Source: Enterobacter sp. C2 (lineage in GTDB: Bacteria; Pseudomonadota; Gammaproteobacteria; Enterobacterales; Enterobacteriaceae). Taken from it: a stretch of 64,000 nucleotides of DNA. Below are positions 15,510 to 24,610 of the stretch, in pieces. Location: positions 2,046,001 to 2,110,000 of the forward strand of contig NZ_CP082269.1 in NCBI RefSeq assembly GCF_019880405.1, given 5' to 3'. Below the pieces are notes generated by a model. That model did no database searches. It saw only the letters and a list, made by a program, of their open reading frames with translations, and was not told the DNA's origin. Position numbers and translations under genes: made by a program. Positions within the stretch are counted from its first letter, which is position 1. Each line of letters opens with the position of its first letter.

Positions 15510-16877
15510 ATGAGTAATCCAGCCATCATCAACGCGCTAATTCAAGGCGTTGGCGGTCGAGAAAATATCAATAAAGTCTGGCACTGCATGACGCGTCTGC
15601 GCTTCGATCTGGTGGATGAGGGGAAGATTAATCAACAGGCCGTGACCCAGCTACCTGGCGTGCTGGGCGCACAGCTGCAAAGCGAGCAGTATCAGGTGAT
15701 TATCGGCCCGCAGGTGAATCAGTGGTATCAACAGATCGGCGGCGAGGTCACCGCTGAGCCCACCGGCGAAGCGCCTGGCAAAGCCAAAAAAGGCTTAATT
15801 TCGCTGTTTATGGACACGGTGTCCGGCGTGTTTGGCCCCATCGTACCGGCTATCGCGGGTGCAGGGATGATCAAAGGCTTGCTGGCCGGTTTCATTGCCA
15901 TGAATCTGCTGTCAGCGAAAAGCGACACCGTGATGGTGATCGATATGATCGCCAGCGGCGTGTTCTGGTTCCTGCCGTTTTTCCTTGCGGTATCCGCCGC
16001 CAAAATGTTTAAAACCAACGAATATTTAGCGGCAGCCGTGGTGGCGTGCCTGATGTATCCCTCCCTGATTGAGGCGGCTAAGCAGCTATCCAGCGGTGCG
16101 CCGGGGGCGGTGCAGGCGTACTGGTTTGCCGGGGTGCTGCCGGTGTCGATATTCAACTACGCCTCCAGCGTCATTCCGGTCATCTTCTCGGTGCTGGCGC
16201 TGAGCTATATCCATCGCGCGGTGGATCGCGTCATGCCGGAGGTGCTGAGAACCGTGTTTACGCCGACGCTGACGCTGTTTATCACTGCGCTGGTGGCGTT
16301 AGTGGTGATTGGTCCGGTGGGTATCTGGCTGGGCAAAGGCCTGGCGTGGTGTATTCAGGGCCTGTTTGACACCTCATCGGTGCTGGCAGGGTTAATCGTG
16401 GGCGCGATCCGTCCGGTGGCGATCCTCACCGGCATGCACCATGCGATGACGCCTATTGCCCTGCAAAACTTCAGCGAACATGGCTACGACATGCTAATGC
16501 CGATGATGTGCATGGCAAACATGGCCATTGCCGGGGCGACCTTCGCTATCTGGTTCCAGAATCGTCATCGCGACGATCGCACCGTGACGCTGTCTGCGGC
16601 CATCTCTGCGCTGCTGGGCATCACCGAACCGGCGCTGTTTGGCGTACTGACTAAAGAGAAGCGTGCGTTTATTGCCGCGACGATTGCCAGCAGCGTGGCG
16701 TCGGCGTTTATCGCTTTCTTTGGTGTGCGGCTGTTTGGCTACATTCTTTCCAGCATCTTCAGCCTGCCAGCCTACATCGGCCCGTGGTTCCCGTATGCTA
16801 TCTCCGGCGTGCTGATCTCGCTGGTAATGTCGTTTAGCCTGACGCTGCTGTTGGTGCGTCGTGGTGCGGCAGACTAA
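15510..16877 (+). CDS. PTS EIIBC component, glucoside/N-acetylmuramate family
   Basis: 455 residues from the ATG at 15510 (AAGGAG upstream). Residues 1-90 are an EIIB domain with the phosphorylatable cysteine in KVWHCMTRLRF; the rest is an EIIC domain with about ten membrane helices and the conserved GITEPALFGV motif. There is no EIIA domain or adjacent EIIA gene, so it must borrow EIIA-Glc (Crr) or another. The order B-C and the sequence place it in the glucoside superfamily (BglF, TreB, MurP). The sugar is unknown. Confidence 0.85.
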   Translation: MSNPAIINALIQGVGGRENINKVWHCMTRLRFDLVDEGKINQQAVTQLPGVLGAQLQSEQYQVIIGPQVNQWYQQIGGEVTAEPTGEAPGKAKKGLISLFMDTVSGVFGPIVPAIAGAGMIKGLLAGFIAMNLLSAKSDTVMVIDMIASGVFWFLPFFLAVSAAKMFKTNEYLAAAVVACLMYPSLIEAAKQLSSGAPGAVQAYWFAGVLPVSIFNYASSVIPVIFSVLALSYIHRAVDRVMPEVLRTVFTPTLTLFITALVALVVIGPVGIWLGKGLAWCIQGLFDTSSVLAGLIVGAIRPVAILTGMHHAMTPIALQNFSEHGYDMLMPMMCMANMAIAGATFAIWFQNRHRDDRTVTLSAAISALLGITEPALFGVLTKEKRAFIAATIASSVASAFIAFFGVRLFGYILSSIFSLPAYIGPWFPYAISGVLISLVMSFSLTLLLVRRGAAD

Positions 16878-16893
16878 CGACAATCGACAACGA

Positions 16894-17838
16894 TTAAGGC
16901 AGGCGGGCGATGTTTGCGGCAATGACGCTTGCCGAGTGTTGGAACTTCGCCTGCTCATCCTCGGCCAGCTGCAATTCGATAATCTGCTGGACGCCGTTCT
17001 GGGCCAGCACCGCCGGCACGCCGATGGCGATATCTTTCGCGCCATACTCTCCGTCAAGCACGCAGGAGATGGCTAACGCCCGGTGGCTGCCGGTGAAGAT
17101 ATTGCGGCAGATCTCGGCGATAGTCCCGGCAATGCCGTACTCGGTGCAGCCTTTACGGGCGTAGATATCAAAACCCTGACGGCGAACCTGCTCCGCCAGA
17201 CGCTCACGATCCAACGCTTGACCGGTCTTGCGCCGGTAGACTTCGGCGATGGGTGAACCGTACACCGAAGAGTGAGACCAGACCGGAAACTGAGTATCGC
17301 CATGCTCACCAAGGATAAAGGCATCGATGCTCTGTGCGCCAATATCCAGCGATTGGGCGAGAGAGCGGCGCAGACGGGTGGTATCCAGCCATACGCCGGT
17401 CCCAATCACCTGATTACGCGGCAGGCCAGAGAGTTTCCATACCTGCCAGGTGATAATGTCACACGGGTTGGTGGCGATCAGAAAGATGCCGTTGAAGCCG
17501 TTCGCCATCATCTGCGGCACGATCTTTTTGACGATTTTGGCCGTATTGGTCAGTTCGTCCAGCCGGGTCTGGCCAGGCTGGAGCGGCCCGCCGGAGACGG
17601 TGATCACCGCGATATCGACATCCGCGCACTCGCTGACGTCACGGGTAGAGATAGTCATCATCCCCGGCATATAGGCTGCTGCATCTGCCAGATCCTGGGC
17701 GTGTCCCTCTACGCGATCGCGGTTGAGATCGACCAGAATCAGCTCTTCGGCAATGTTCTGATTGAGCAGGGCGTAGGCAGCCGACGCACCGACGTTGCCG
17801 GTACCAATAATCATGACCTTACGGGCTTTGGTATTCAT
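16894..17838 (-). CDS. L-lactate/malate dehydrogenase-superfamily 2-hydroxyacid dehydrogenase
   Basis: 314 residues. NAD-binding motif GTGNVG (12-17), the catalytic ILGEHGDT (proton-relay His), and substrate-binding Arg residues in QTRLDEL and LDTTRLR are present. The specificity position equivalent to Gln102 of lactate or Arg of malate dehydrogenases is Leu86 (SGGPLQPGQTR), which argues against lactate or malate as main substrate and for a bulkier 2-keto acid as in hydroxyisocaproate dehydrogenase. It is convergent with the PTS gene, 16 bases apart, and probably belongs to the same pathway. Confidence 0.82.
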   Translation of the reverse strand: MNTKARKVMIIGTGNVGASAAYALLNQNIAEELILVDLNRDRVEGHAQDLADAAAYMPGMMTISTRDVSECADVDIAVITVSGGPLQPGQTRLDELTNTAKIVKKIVPQMMANGFNGIFLIATNPCDIITWQVWKLSGLPRNQVIGTGVWLDTTRLRRSLAQSLDIGAQSIDAFILGEHGDTQFPVWSHSSVYGSPIAEVYRRKTGQALDRERLAEQVRRQGFDIYARKGCTEYGIAGTIAEICRNIFTGSHRALAISCVLDGEYGAKDIAIGVPAVLAQNGVQQIIELQLAEDEQAKFQHSASVIAANIARLP

Positions 17839-17927
17839 TCTTTTTCCGTTAACCGTTAATGGCGACTGCTTAAAAATATCCCTTGCGGGTCAACGACGCA
17901 ACATCCTGAAACATCTATTGTATTATC

Positions 17928-18797
17928 CTATGACGTCTGCGGTCGCTCTTGCAGCAGGGCGATGAACGCCTCCAGCGGGCGGCTCTTTGCATCCCTACGC
18001 CATACCAACCAGGTAGTCAGCCAGCGCCACTCCTCGGCCAGCGGCCAGGCGGAAACCTGATGATGTCCAGGCATGCTCTCCAGCATGCTGCGCGGCATCA
18101 GTGCCAGCCCGGCTCCGGCAACCACACAGGCCAGCATGCCGTGGTATGACTCCATCTCATGAATTTTGCCCGGCGTGGCTCCGGCTGCCTTGAACCAGCT
18201 CTCAAAATGGCGGCGGTAGGAGCAGTTAGCGCGAAAAGCGTAAATGCTTGCGCCGTTAACCTGCGTAGCGTCGCTGATGGCCGCATGCCCGCCTGGGGCG
18301 ACGATCATCATCTCCTCCCGGTAGACCGGGATCCCCTCCAGCCCTGGGTGCATCAAGGGGCCGTCAACGAACGCTGCGCTGAGCCGACCCTCGACCACGC
18401 CGTCAATCATGGTCCCCGACGGGCCGGTGGCAAGATCAAACTGGATGCGAGGATAGCGCTGGTTGAAGTCGGCCAGGGTAGGGGGAATACGCACGGCGGC
18501 CGTGCTCTCCAGCGAGCCGAGCGAAAACAGCCCCTGCGGTTCGTCACCCGCGACCACGCTACGCGCCTCATCTACCAGATCAAGGATCTGCTGGCTGTAG
18601 CGTAAAAAGCTATGCCCGGCGGGAGAGAGACGTAGCCGCTGATTTTCGCGGATAAAGAGATCTACCCCCAAATCCGCCTCAAGCTGGCGGATACGCGTTG
18701 TCAGGTTCGACGGAACCCGATGCACCCGCTGTGCGGCTTGGGTAATGCTGCCGGTCTGCGCCACGGCGTTGAACATCTCAAGCTGGGTTAAATCCAT
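17928..18797 (-). CDS. ptrR: LysR-type regulator PtrR (YneJ)
   Basis: 289 residues. N-terminal winged helix ([25 protein letters not shown], the unusual VPSNLTTRI helix is typical of YneJ) and LysR effector domain. It is divergent from sad with about 100 bases between, the same arrangement as E. coli yneJ-yneI. In E. coli the protein represses sad and links putrescine/GABA use to nitrogen supply. Confidence 0.9.
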   Translation of the reverse strand: MDLTQLEMFNAVAQTGSITQAAQRVHRVPSNLTTRIRQLEADLGVDLFIRENQRLRLSPAGHSFLRYSQQILDLVDEARSVVAGDEPQGLFSLGSLESTAAVRIPPTLADFNQRYPRIQFDLATGPSGTMIDGVVEGRLSAAFVDGPLMHPGLEGIPVYREEMMIVAPGGHAAISDATQVNGASIYAFRANCSYRRHFESWFKAAGATPGKIHEMESYHGMLACVVAGAGLALMPRSMLESMPGHHQVSAWPLAEEWRWLTTWLVWRRDAKSRPLEAFIALLQERPQTS

Positions 18798-18902
18798 GCT
18801 GTTCTCGATTTGTGAATGAGTAAGTTAATATTATTCAGTTTTCAGAAATAGCAGAGTCAGCCAGGATAAAGCAAGTTCCCTGGCTAAGAAGAGAGATAAA
18901 TA

Positions 18903-20291
18903 ATGACGACGACATCTGTAACCCACGCGCTATCCATCAATCCGGCAACGGGAAAACAGCTCTCGGCACGTCCGTGGGCAACCTCGGCAGAGGTCGACTC
19001 CTCTCTGGCCGCCGCGCAGCAGGGGTTCCAGCAGTGGCGGGCGCAGAGCGTAGCGCAGCGCGCCCAGGGGCTGCGTAACGTTGGGGCCGTTCTGCGGCAG
19101 CACGGCGAAAAGATGGCCCAGCTGATTAGCGCCGAGATGGGTAAACCTATTCTGCAAGCCCGGGCTGAAGTGGCGAAATCCGCCAACCTCTGTGACTGGT
19201 ACGCTGAGCACGGCCCGGCGATGCTGGCGAGCGAGCCGACCCAGGTCGAGAATAACAAGGCGGTGATTGAGTACCGTCCGCTGGGGGCTATCCTGGCGGT
19301 GATGCCGTGGAACTTCCCGGTCTGGCAGGTGCTGCGCGGTGCGGTGCCGATCCTGCTGGCGGGAAATAGCTATCTACTGAAACATGCCCCGAACGTGCTG
19401 GGTTGTGCCGAACTGCTGGGCGATATTTTTCGCGAGGCGGGTATTCCGACGGGTGTCTTTGGCTGGGTGAATGCCACCAATGACGGCGTAAGCCAGGCGA
19501 TTAACGATCCGCGTATTGCCGCCGTGACCGTTACCGGCAGCGTGCGTGCCGGGGCGGCCATCGGTGCTCAGGCGGGTGCGGCGCTGAAAAAATGCGTGCT
19601 CGAGCTGGGCGGATCCGATCCCTTTATCGTGCTGAACGACGCCTCGCTCGATCTGGCCGTTAAAGCGGCAGTTGCCGGCCGTTACCAGAATACCGGACAG
19701 GTCTGCGCCGCGGCGAAACGCTTTATCGTTGAGGCGGGCGTGGCAGACGCTTTTACCGAAAAATTTGTCGCCGCCGCCGCGGCGCTGAGGCTGGGCGCGC
19801 CGGACGTTGAAGAGAACTACCTTGGGCCAATGGCGCGTTACGATCTGCGCGACGAGCTGCATGCTCAGGTTGAGGCAACCCTGAACGAAGGCGCGACGCT
19901 GCGTCTTGGTGGGGAGAAAATCAGCGGGGAGGGCAACTACTATCCGGCAACGGTGCTGACCGGCGTCACCTCTGAGATGACCGCATTCCGTCAGGAGCTG
20001 TTTGGCCCGGTGGCGACCATTACCGTTGCGCAAGACGCAGAGCACGCCTTACAGCTCGCCAACCAGAGCGACTTCGGTCTCTCCGCAACCGTCTTCAGCG
20101 CGGACGAAGAGCGAGCAAACGCCCTGGCGGCGCGTCTGGAGTGCGGTGGGGTGTTTATCAACGGCTATAGCGCCAGCGATGCCCGCGTGGCGTTCGGCGG
20201 CGTGAAGAAGAGCGGCTTTGGTCGCGAGCTATCCCACTTCGGCCTGCGTGAGTTCTGCAACGTACAGACGGTGTGGAAAGATCGCCTGTAA
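18903..20291 (+). CDS. sad: NAD(P)-dependent succinate semialdehyde dehydrogenase Sad
   Basis: 462 residues, very close to E. coli Sad (YneI). Aldehyde dehydrogenase hallmarks: MPWNFPVWQ, the catalytic glutamate in LELGGSDPF and the catalytic cysteine in NTGQVCAAAKRF. It oxidises succinate semialdehyde to succinate, finishing putrescine and GABA breakdown in the cytoplasm. In E. coli sad is followed directly by glsB; here a chemoreceptor gene lies between them. Confidence 0.95.
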   Translation: MTTTSVTHALSINPATGKQLSARPWATSAEVDSSLAAAQQGFQQWRAQSVAQRAQGLRNVGAVLRQHGEKMAQLISAEMGKPILQARAEVAKSANLCDWYAEHGPAMLASEPTQVENNKAVIEYRPLGAILAVMPWNFPVWQVLRGAVPILLAGNSYLLKHAPNVLGCAELLGDIFREAGIPTGVFGWVNATNDGVSQAINDPRIAAVTVTGSVRAGAAIGAQAGAALKKCVLELGGSDPFIVLNDASLDLAVKAAVAGRYQNTGQVCAAAKRFIVEAGVADAFTEKFVAAAAALRLGAPDVEENYLGPMARYDLRDELHAQVEATLNEGATLRLGGEKISGEGNYYPATVLTGVTSEMTAFRQELFGPVATITVAQDAEHALQLANQSDFGLSATVFSADEERANALAARLECGGVFINGYSASDARVAFGGVKKSGFGRELSHFGLREFCNVQTVWKDRL

Positions 20292-20308
20292 TAGTCAGCC
20301 TTAACCCA

Positions 20309-20340
20309 CGCGGCACCGCTGTTTATTCAGCGGTGCCGCG
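20309..20340. terminator. Long hairpin after sad
   Basis: Thirteen-base perfect arms CGCGGCACCGCTG/CAGCGGTGCCGCG with a TTTATT loop, 17 bases after the sad stop. The following TTGTC is only weakly T-rich, so it may act as terminator or 3'-end stabiliser. Confidence 0.65.
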
Positions 20341-20419
20341 TTGTCATGGTTCTGTCATTTTTGTTTCGTAGACTCACGCGCAGTGTGTGGTTACAGCAGA
20401 ATAGTTACAGAAGAATATC

Positions 20420-22009
20420 ATGAACTTAACTAAAATCTTTCCATCTGTATTTCGCCGGGATACGCCACGGCAGTTTGGCCTGCTGGCAGGGATATTGTGT
20501 ATTATCGGCTTGTTCTCCGCGCTTCAGATCTCCTCATCGCTTCTCCTCTCCCGCTCCCTTCACGACGCCCAGCATCATGAGCGACTCAATCAGCAGGCGC
20601 TTCTGCAACAAGCCAGGGTTGATGAAGCGCGGGTGGCCCTGCTGGCGGCCAGCGATCTACTTAACCGCGCGGGGGTCTATTTTATGCAGGATCAGGCCAC
20701 CGGCTCCGAGGGCAGCTGGCATAGCCTGATGGACGAGGCCCAGCAGGCCCTGGCGACGTCGCAAAAGAGCTGGCAGGCGTGGCGGGCGCTTAATCCACCC
20801 GAAGACGAGGGGCTGATAAACAGCTACCAGCTTTTCTACGGCGCGATTAAAGAGCAGGCGGATGCGTTGACCCGCACGCAGTCCATCGATGCCTTCTTTG
20901 CCGTCCCGGCGCAGGCTTTTCAGGCCGACTTCAACGATAACTTTGCCCGCTTCCGCGCGGCCAGCGATGCGCGCGCAGAGGAGGGCAGGCAGACGCTGAT
21001 GTCCCGCTTGGCCAATCTGCAATACCTGTTTATTCTGGGGCCAGCCCTGTTGCTGATTATCGCCATCGCCGTCTGGTTTGGCATGTCGCGCTGGGTGATC
21101 GCTCCGCTCAAGCGGCTCATTACCCATATTAATCTGCTGGCGGCAGGGGATCTCTCTGTGGCACCGCCACCGGTGACCTGTTTTAACCGGGAGATCGGCC
21201 AGCTCAGCGTCAGCATTGAGGCCATGCAGCGGGGGCTTCAGCAGCTGGTGACGCAGGTCAGCGACGCCACCGCCTCGATGGTGAGCAATATCGATAGCCT
21301 GGCGCAGGGTAACCAGAAGCTCTATCAGCAGTCGGCTCGGCAGGCAAAAGAGCTGGACGAGGTGACGGCCAACATTGCCGAGCTGGAGTCTCACGTTGAG
21401 GGCAATACCGGCTATGCGAAACTCGCCAGCCAGCGCGCCGACGAAGCCCGCCAGGCCGCCGCCGGTGGCGACAGAATGATGGACACCGTCAATGAATCTA
21501 TGCAGGCGATTGTGGCCCGCTCCGATGAGATGCGGGGCATCGTGGCGCTGATCGATAACGTAGCGTTCCAGACCAATATCCTGGCCCTTAACGCGGCCAT
21601 CGAGGCGGCCCACGCGGGGAACCATGGCCGTGGCTTTGCCGTGGTGGCAAAAGAGGTCGGACTGCTGGCGCGCAAAAGCAGCCACTCGACACAGACGATC
21701 CAGACCCTGATCCAGCACTCGCTGCAGGGGATAGAGGCGGGCTCGCAGGCGGTGAACCGACTGGAGAACAATCTTCAGCAGGTCACCGGCCTGGTGGGGC
21801 ATCTCAGCGGCCTGCTGAATGATATCTCTCAGGCGACGCTAAACCAGGGAGAGAACATTCATCAGATGACGCGCCAGCTGCACGGACTTAACCAGGTCGC
21901 CCGTCGCACCGGCGAGCTGGTGAGCACCGCCGCCGAGGCGTCACAGCAGCTGCACGATGACTCCCGACAGCTTATGCAGGCGGTAACGCGTTTTCGACTT
22001 CCAGCCTGA
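20420..22009 (+). CDS. Methyl-accepting chemotaxis protein
   Basis: 529 residues. Membrane helices at about 20-40 and 205-225 enclose a periplasmic four-helix-bundle ligand domain; a HAMP domain follows, then a long coiled-coil signalling domain with tip DNVAFQTNILALNAAIEAAHAGNHGRGFAVVAKEV. The tip is slightly divergent from the canonical AAVEAARAGEQGRGFAVVA (His for Arg, Asn-His for Glu-Gln). It lacks a C-terminal CheR/CheB docking pentapeptide, ending VTRFRLPA, so methylation would depend on partner receptors. It interrupts the usual sad-glsB neighbourhood. Confidence 0.88.
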   Translation: MNLTKIFPSVFRRDTPRQFGLLAGILCIIGLFSALQISSSLLLSRSLHDAQHHERLNQQALLQQARVDEARVALLAASDLLNRAGVYFMQDQATGSEGSWHSLMDEAQQALATSQKSWQAWRALNPPEDEGLINSYQLFYGAIKEQADALTRTQSIDAFFAVPAQAFQADFNDNFARFRAASDARAEEGRQTLMSRLANLQYLFILGPALLLIIAIAVWFGMSRWVIAPLKRLITHINLLAAGDLSVAPPPVTCFNREIGQLSVSIEAMQRGLQQLVTQVSDATASMVSNIDSLAQGNQKLYQQSARQAKELDEVTANIAELESHVEGNTGYAKLASQRADEARQAAAGGDRMMDTVNESMQAIVARSDEMRGIVALIDNVAFQTNILALNAAIEAAHAGNHGRGFAVVAKEVGLLARKSSHSTQTIQTLIQHSLQGIEAGSQAVNRLENNLQQVTGLVGHLSGLLNDISQATLNQGENIHQMTRQLHGLNQVARRTGELVSTAAEASQQLHDDSRQLMQAVTRFRLPA

Positions 22010-22068
22010 CGCTCGCCGCGTGGCTCTGATATACTCGCAGGCCTTTTTTAGCCGGTGAGGAGTGTAGT

Positions 22069-22995
22069 GTGGCGACGGTCATTAATAATGACATGCTAGA
22101 GTCTATTTTGACTCAGGTCCGGCCTTTAATCGGCCAGGGGAAGGTAGCCGACTACATTCCAGCGCTGGCATCGGTCGAGGCGAACAAGCTGGCGATTGCG
22201 GTGAGTACCATCGATGGCCGCCACTTTCAGGCCGGTGACGCCGACGAGCGCTTCTCTATTCAGTCTATCTCGAAGGTACTGAGCCTGGTGGTGGCGATGG
22301 ATCACTATCAGGAGGAGGAGATTTGGCAGCGCGTAGGTAAAGATCCCTCCGGCCACCCGTTTAATTCGCTGTTGCAGCTCGAAATTGAGCAGGGCAAGCC
22401 GCGAAACCCCTTTATCAACGCCGGTGCGCTGGTGGTATGCGATATGCTGCAAAGCCGTCTCAGCGCCCCGCGCCAGCGGATGCTGGAGGTGGTTCGCCAG
22501 CTGAGCGATGTCAGCGATATCACCTACGACAGCCGTGTGGCGCGGTCTGAGTTCGATCACTCGGCGCGTAACGCGGCCATCGCCTGGCTCATGAAATCCT
22601 TTGGTAACTTCCACAATGACGTAGCGACGGTGCTGCAGAACTATTTCCACTACTGCGCCCTAAAGATGAGCTGCGTCGAGCTGGCAAAGACTTTCCTGTT
22701 TCTCGCGGACGAGGGGCGAACGCCCCATCTCACCCGGTCGGTTATCTCCCCGTTGCAGTCGCGGCAGGTTAATGCTCTGATGGCTACCAGCGGCATGTAT
22801 CAGAGCGCGGGAGAGTTTGCCTGGCGCGTGGGCCTGCCGGCGAAGTCCGGGGTCGGAGGGGGTATTGTGGCGATTGTGCCCCATGAGATGGCCATCTGCG
22901 TCTGGAGCCCGGAGCTTGATGAGGCAGGCAACTCGCTGGCGGGTATTGCTATGCTTGAAGCACTCAGCCGTCAGCTGGGACGTTCGGTTTACTGA
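22069..22995 (+). CDS. glsB: Glutaminase B
   Basis: 308 residues from a GTG start, the same length as E. coli GlsB (YneH), to which it is highly similar. The serine-lactamase-fold motif S66-I-S-K69 (SIQSISKV) supplies nucleophile and base; NPFINAGA, the tyrosine-bearing [10 protein letters not shown] and SGVGGGIV segments are conserved. It hydrolyses glutamine to glutamate and ammonia in the cytoplasm. It begins 59 bases after the chemoreceptor, with TGAGGAG upstream. Confidence 0.95.
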   Translation: MATVINNDMLESILTQVRPLIGQGKVADYIPALASVEANKLAIAVSTIDGRHFQAGDADERFSIQSISKVLSLVVAMDHYQEEEIWQRVGKDPSGHPFNSLLQLEIEQGKPRNPFINAGALVVCDMLQSRLSAPRQRMLEVVRQLSDVSDITYDSRVARSEFDHSARNAAIAWLMKSFGNFHNDVATVLQNYFHYCALKMSCVELAKTFLFLADEGRTPHLTRSVISPLQSRQVNALMATSGMYQSAGEFAWRVGLPAKSGVGGGIVAIVPHEMAICVWSPELDEAGNSLAGIAMLEALSRQLGRSVY

Positions 22996-23038
22996 TGGCC
23001 TGCCGCGTCATTACCCTTAGCTACAGGGACAGAATTCT

Positions 23039-24490
23039 ATGCTTGCACCACTGAACATCGCGTTTCGTCCGTTCCATAAAGAGAGGCCCTGGCGTAACGC
23101 GGTCATGATCTTTCTGCTGACTACGCTCTTCTACTCTATTGGCGCAATGCTCAGGCTGGTGGAGGAGCTCTCCCTGTTCTGGCCGTTAAACGCGGTGATG
23201 GCCGGTGTTTTTGCGCGTTATACCTGGCTAAACCGACTGCATAACTACGCCATCTGCTACGTGGCGATGCTGGTTTACGATGCCATGACCACTACGTGGG
23301 GAGCCACCTCGCTGGTGATCAACCTGTCGAACATGGTGTTTATTCTCACCGTGGCGCTGCTAATTGTGCGGGATAAAAAAAGGCCTGAGAGGCGCACTTT
23401 ACCGATTAACGCCCTGCGGATCTTTAATTACTGTCTGCTGGGAGCGCTGGGCTGTGCGCTGGTCGGAGCGTTTGCGTCGGTGGGGATAGACGAACTCAGC
23501 TTCTGGCCGCTCTATGCCGACTGGTTTAGCGAGCAATTTTCTACCGGCGTGCTGATCCTGCCCTGTGTACTCACCCTGACGTGGCCGCGTTGGGTCATGC
23601 CGTTTCGCGTTGAGCACCTGCTGCCGATTGCCGCTCTGGTGACGTCACTCGTTGCCTCGGTGGCGATCGGCGGGGCGGGCAGCCTTCTTTTCCCGCTCCC
23701 GGCGCTGATCTGGTGTGCGGTTCGCTATTCACTACTGACCACCGCGCTGCTGACCTTTTTGACCGGGGCGCTGGAAATTATCCTGGTCGCCAACGGCACG
23801 ATAAACATCTTCGTCGCCAGCCCGCTGCAAATGCCGCGCATGTTCTCGGCGAGGCTGGGGATCGCCACCATGGCCATCTGCCCAATCATTGTTTGCGTCA
23901 GCGTTAACGCCATCAATACGCTGATGAAGCAGGTGTCGCTGCGCGCTGACTTTGATTTTCTGACCCGGGTCTACTCCCGCTCTGGTCTCTATGAAGCGCT
24001 GGGCCGCGAACGCAGGACCGAGGCGCGACATTTAACGGTTATGCTGCTGGATATCGATTACTTCAAAAACATTAATGACAGCTATGGTCATGAGTGCGGC
24101 GACAGAGTGTTAACGACGTTTGCGCAGAAGATACAGCAGACGGTCGGCGACAGTGGGATCGTTGCGCGGATGGGGGGCGAAGAGTTTGCCGTCGTCGCCA
24201 CGACGCAGGATCCTCATCAGGGATTTATGCTGGCAGAGCGTATTCGGCGCGCCGTGGAAGCCCACCCGTTCCGCTGGCAGCAGCAGACGCTGTTCCTGAC
24301 GGTCAGTATTGGCGTAAGCAGCGGCACAGCACAGTCATGGGAGCTCACGGAGCGCTTCAATAAGCTGCTGGCTGAGGCGGATGAGTATCTTTACCAGTCG
24401 AAAAAAGCGGGACGCAACCGCACCAGCGCGCGGGAAGGTCAGGGCCTTACGGAATCCGTCACCAATGAAGCGGAACAACAGGGTGTGTGA
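23039..24490 (+). CDS. dgcF: Membrane diguanylate cyclase DgcF
   Basis: 483 residues. The first 300 form a multi-helix MASE1-like membrane sensor; a GGDEF domain follows with RMGGEEF near residue 379, so cyclase activity is expected. The usual inhibitory RxxD I-site five residues upstream is missing (GDSGIVARM), so product feedback may be absent. Segments such as SLLFPLPALIWCAVRY and SARLGIATMAICPIIV match E. coli DgcF (YneF), which also follows glsB. It is the first of three adjacent GGDEF genes. Confidence 0.9.
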   Translation: MLAPLNIAFRPFHKERPWRNAVMIFLLTTLFYSIGAMLRLVEELSLFWPLNAVMAGVFARYTWLNRLHNYAICYVAMLVYDAMTTTWGATSLVINLSNMVFILTVALLIVRDKKRPERRTLPINALRIFNYCLLGALGCALVGAFASVGIDELSFWPLYADWFSEQFSTGVLILPCVLTLTWPRWVMPFRVEHLLPIAALVTSLVASVAIGGAGSLLFPLPALIWCAVRYSLLTTALLTFLTGALEIILVANGTINIFVASPLQMPRMFSARLGIATMAICPIIVCVSVNAINTLMKQVSLRADFDFLTRVYSRSGLYEALGRERRTEARHLTVMLLDIDYFKNINDSYGHECGDRVLTTFAQKIQQTVGDSGIVARMGGEEFAVVATTQDPHQGFMLAERIRRAVEAHPFRWQQQTLFLTVSIGVSSGTAQSWELTERFNKLLAEADEYLYQSKKAGRNRTSAREGQGLTESVTNEAEQQGV

Positions 24491-24610
24491 CGCTGTCACT
24501 TTTGCTAGCACATTTTCCGCGAATTGATTGAAATAACGAATAAAATTGCTTGCTACCTATTTTTAACGCCAATACCATAGCCGAGTATAGGTAGCGGACA
24601 ACATTGCGTG

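Noticed and set aside
20657..21802. 381-codon open frame antisense to the chemoreceptor gene
   Set aside because: Lies wholly within a clear chemoreceptor gene, has His/Gln/Arg-rich composition typical of reverse-strand reading of GC-rich genes, and matches no family.
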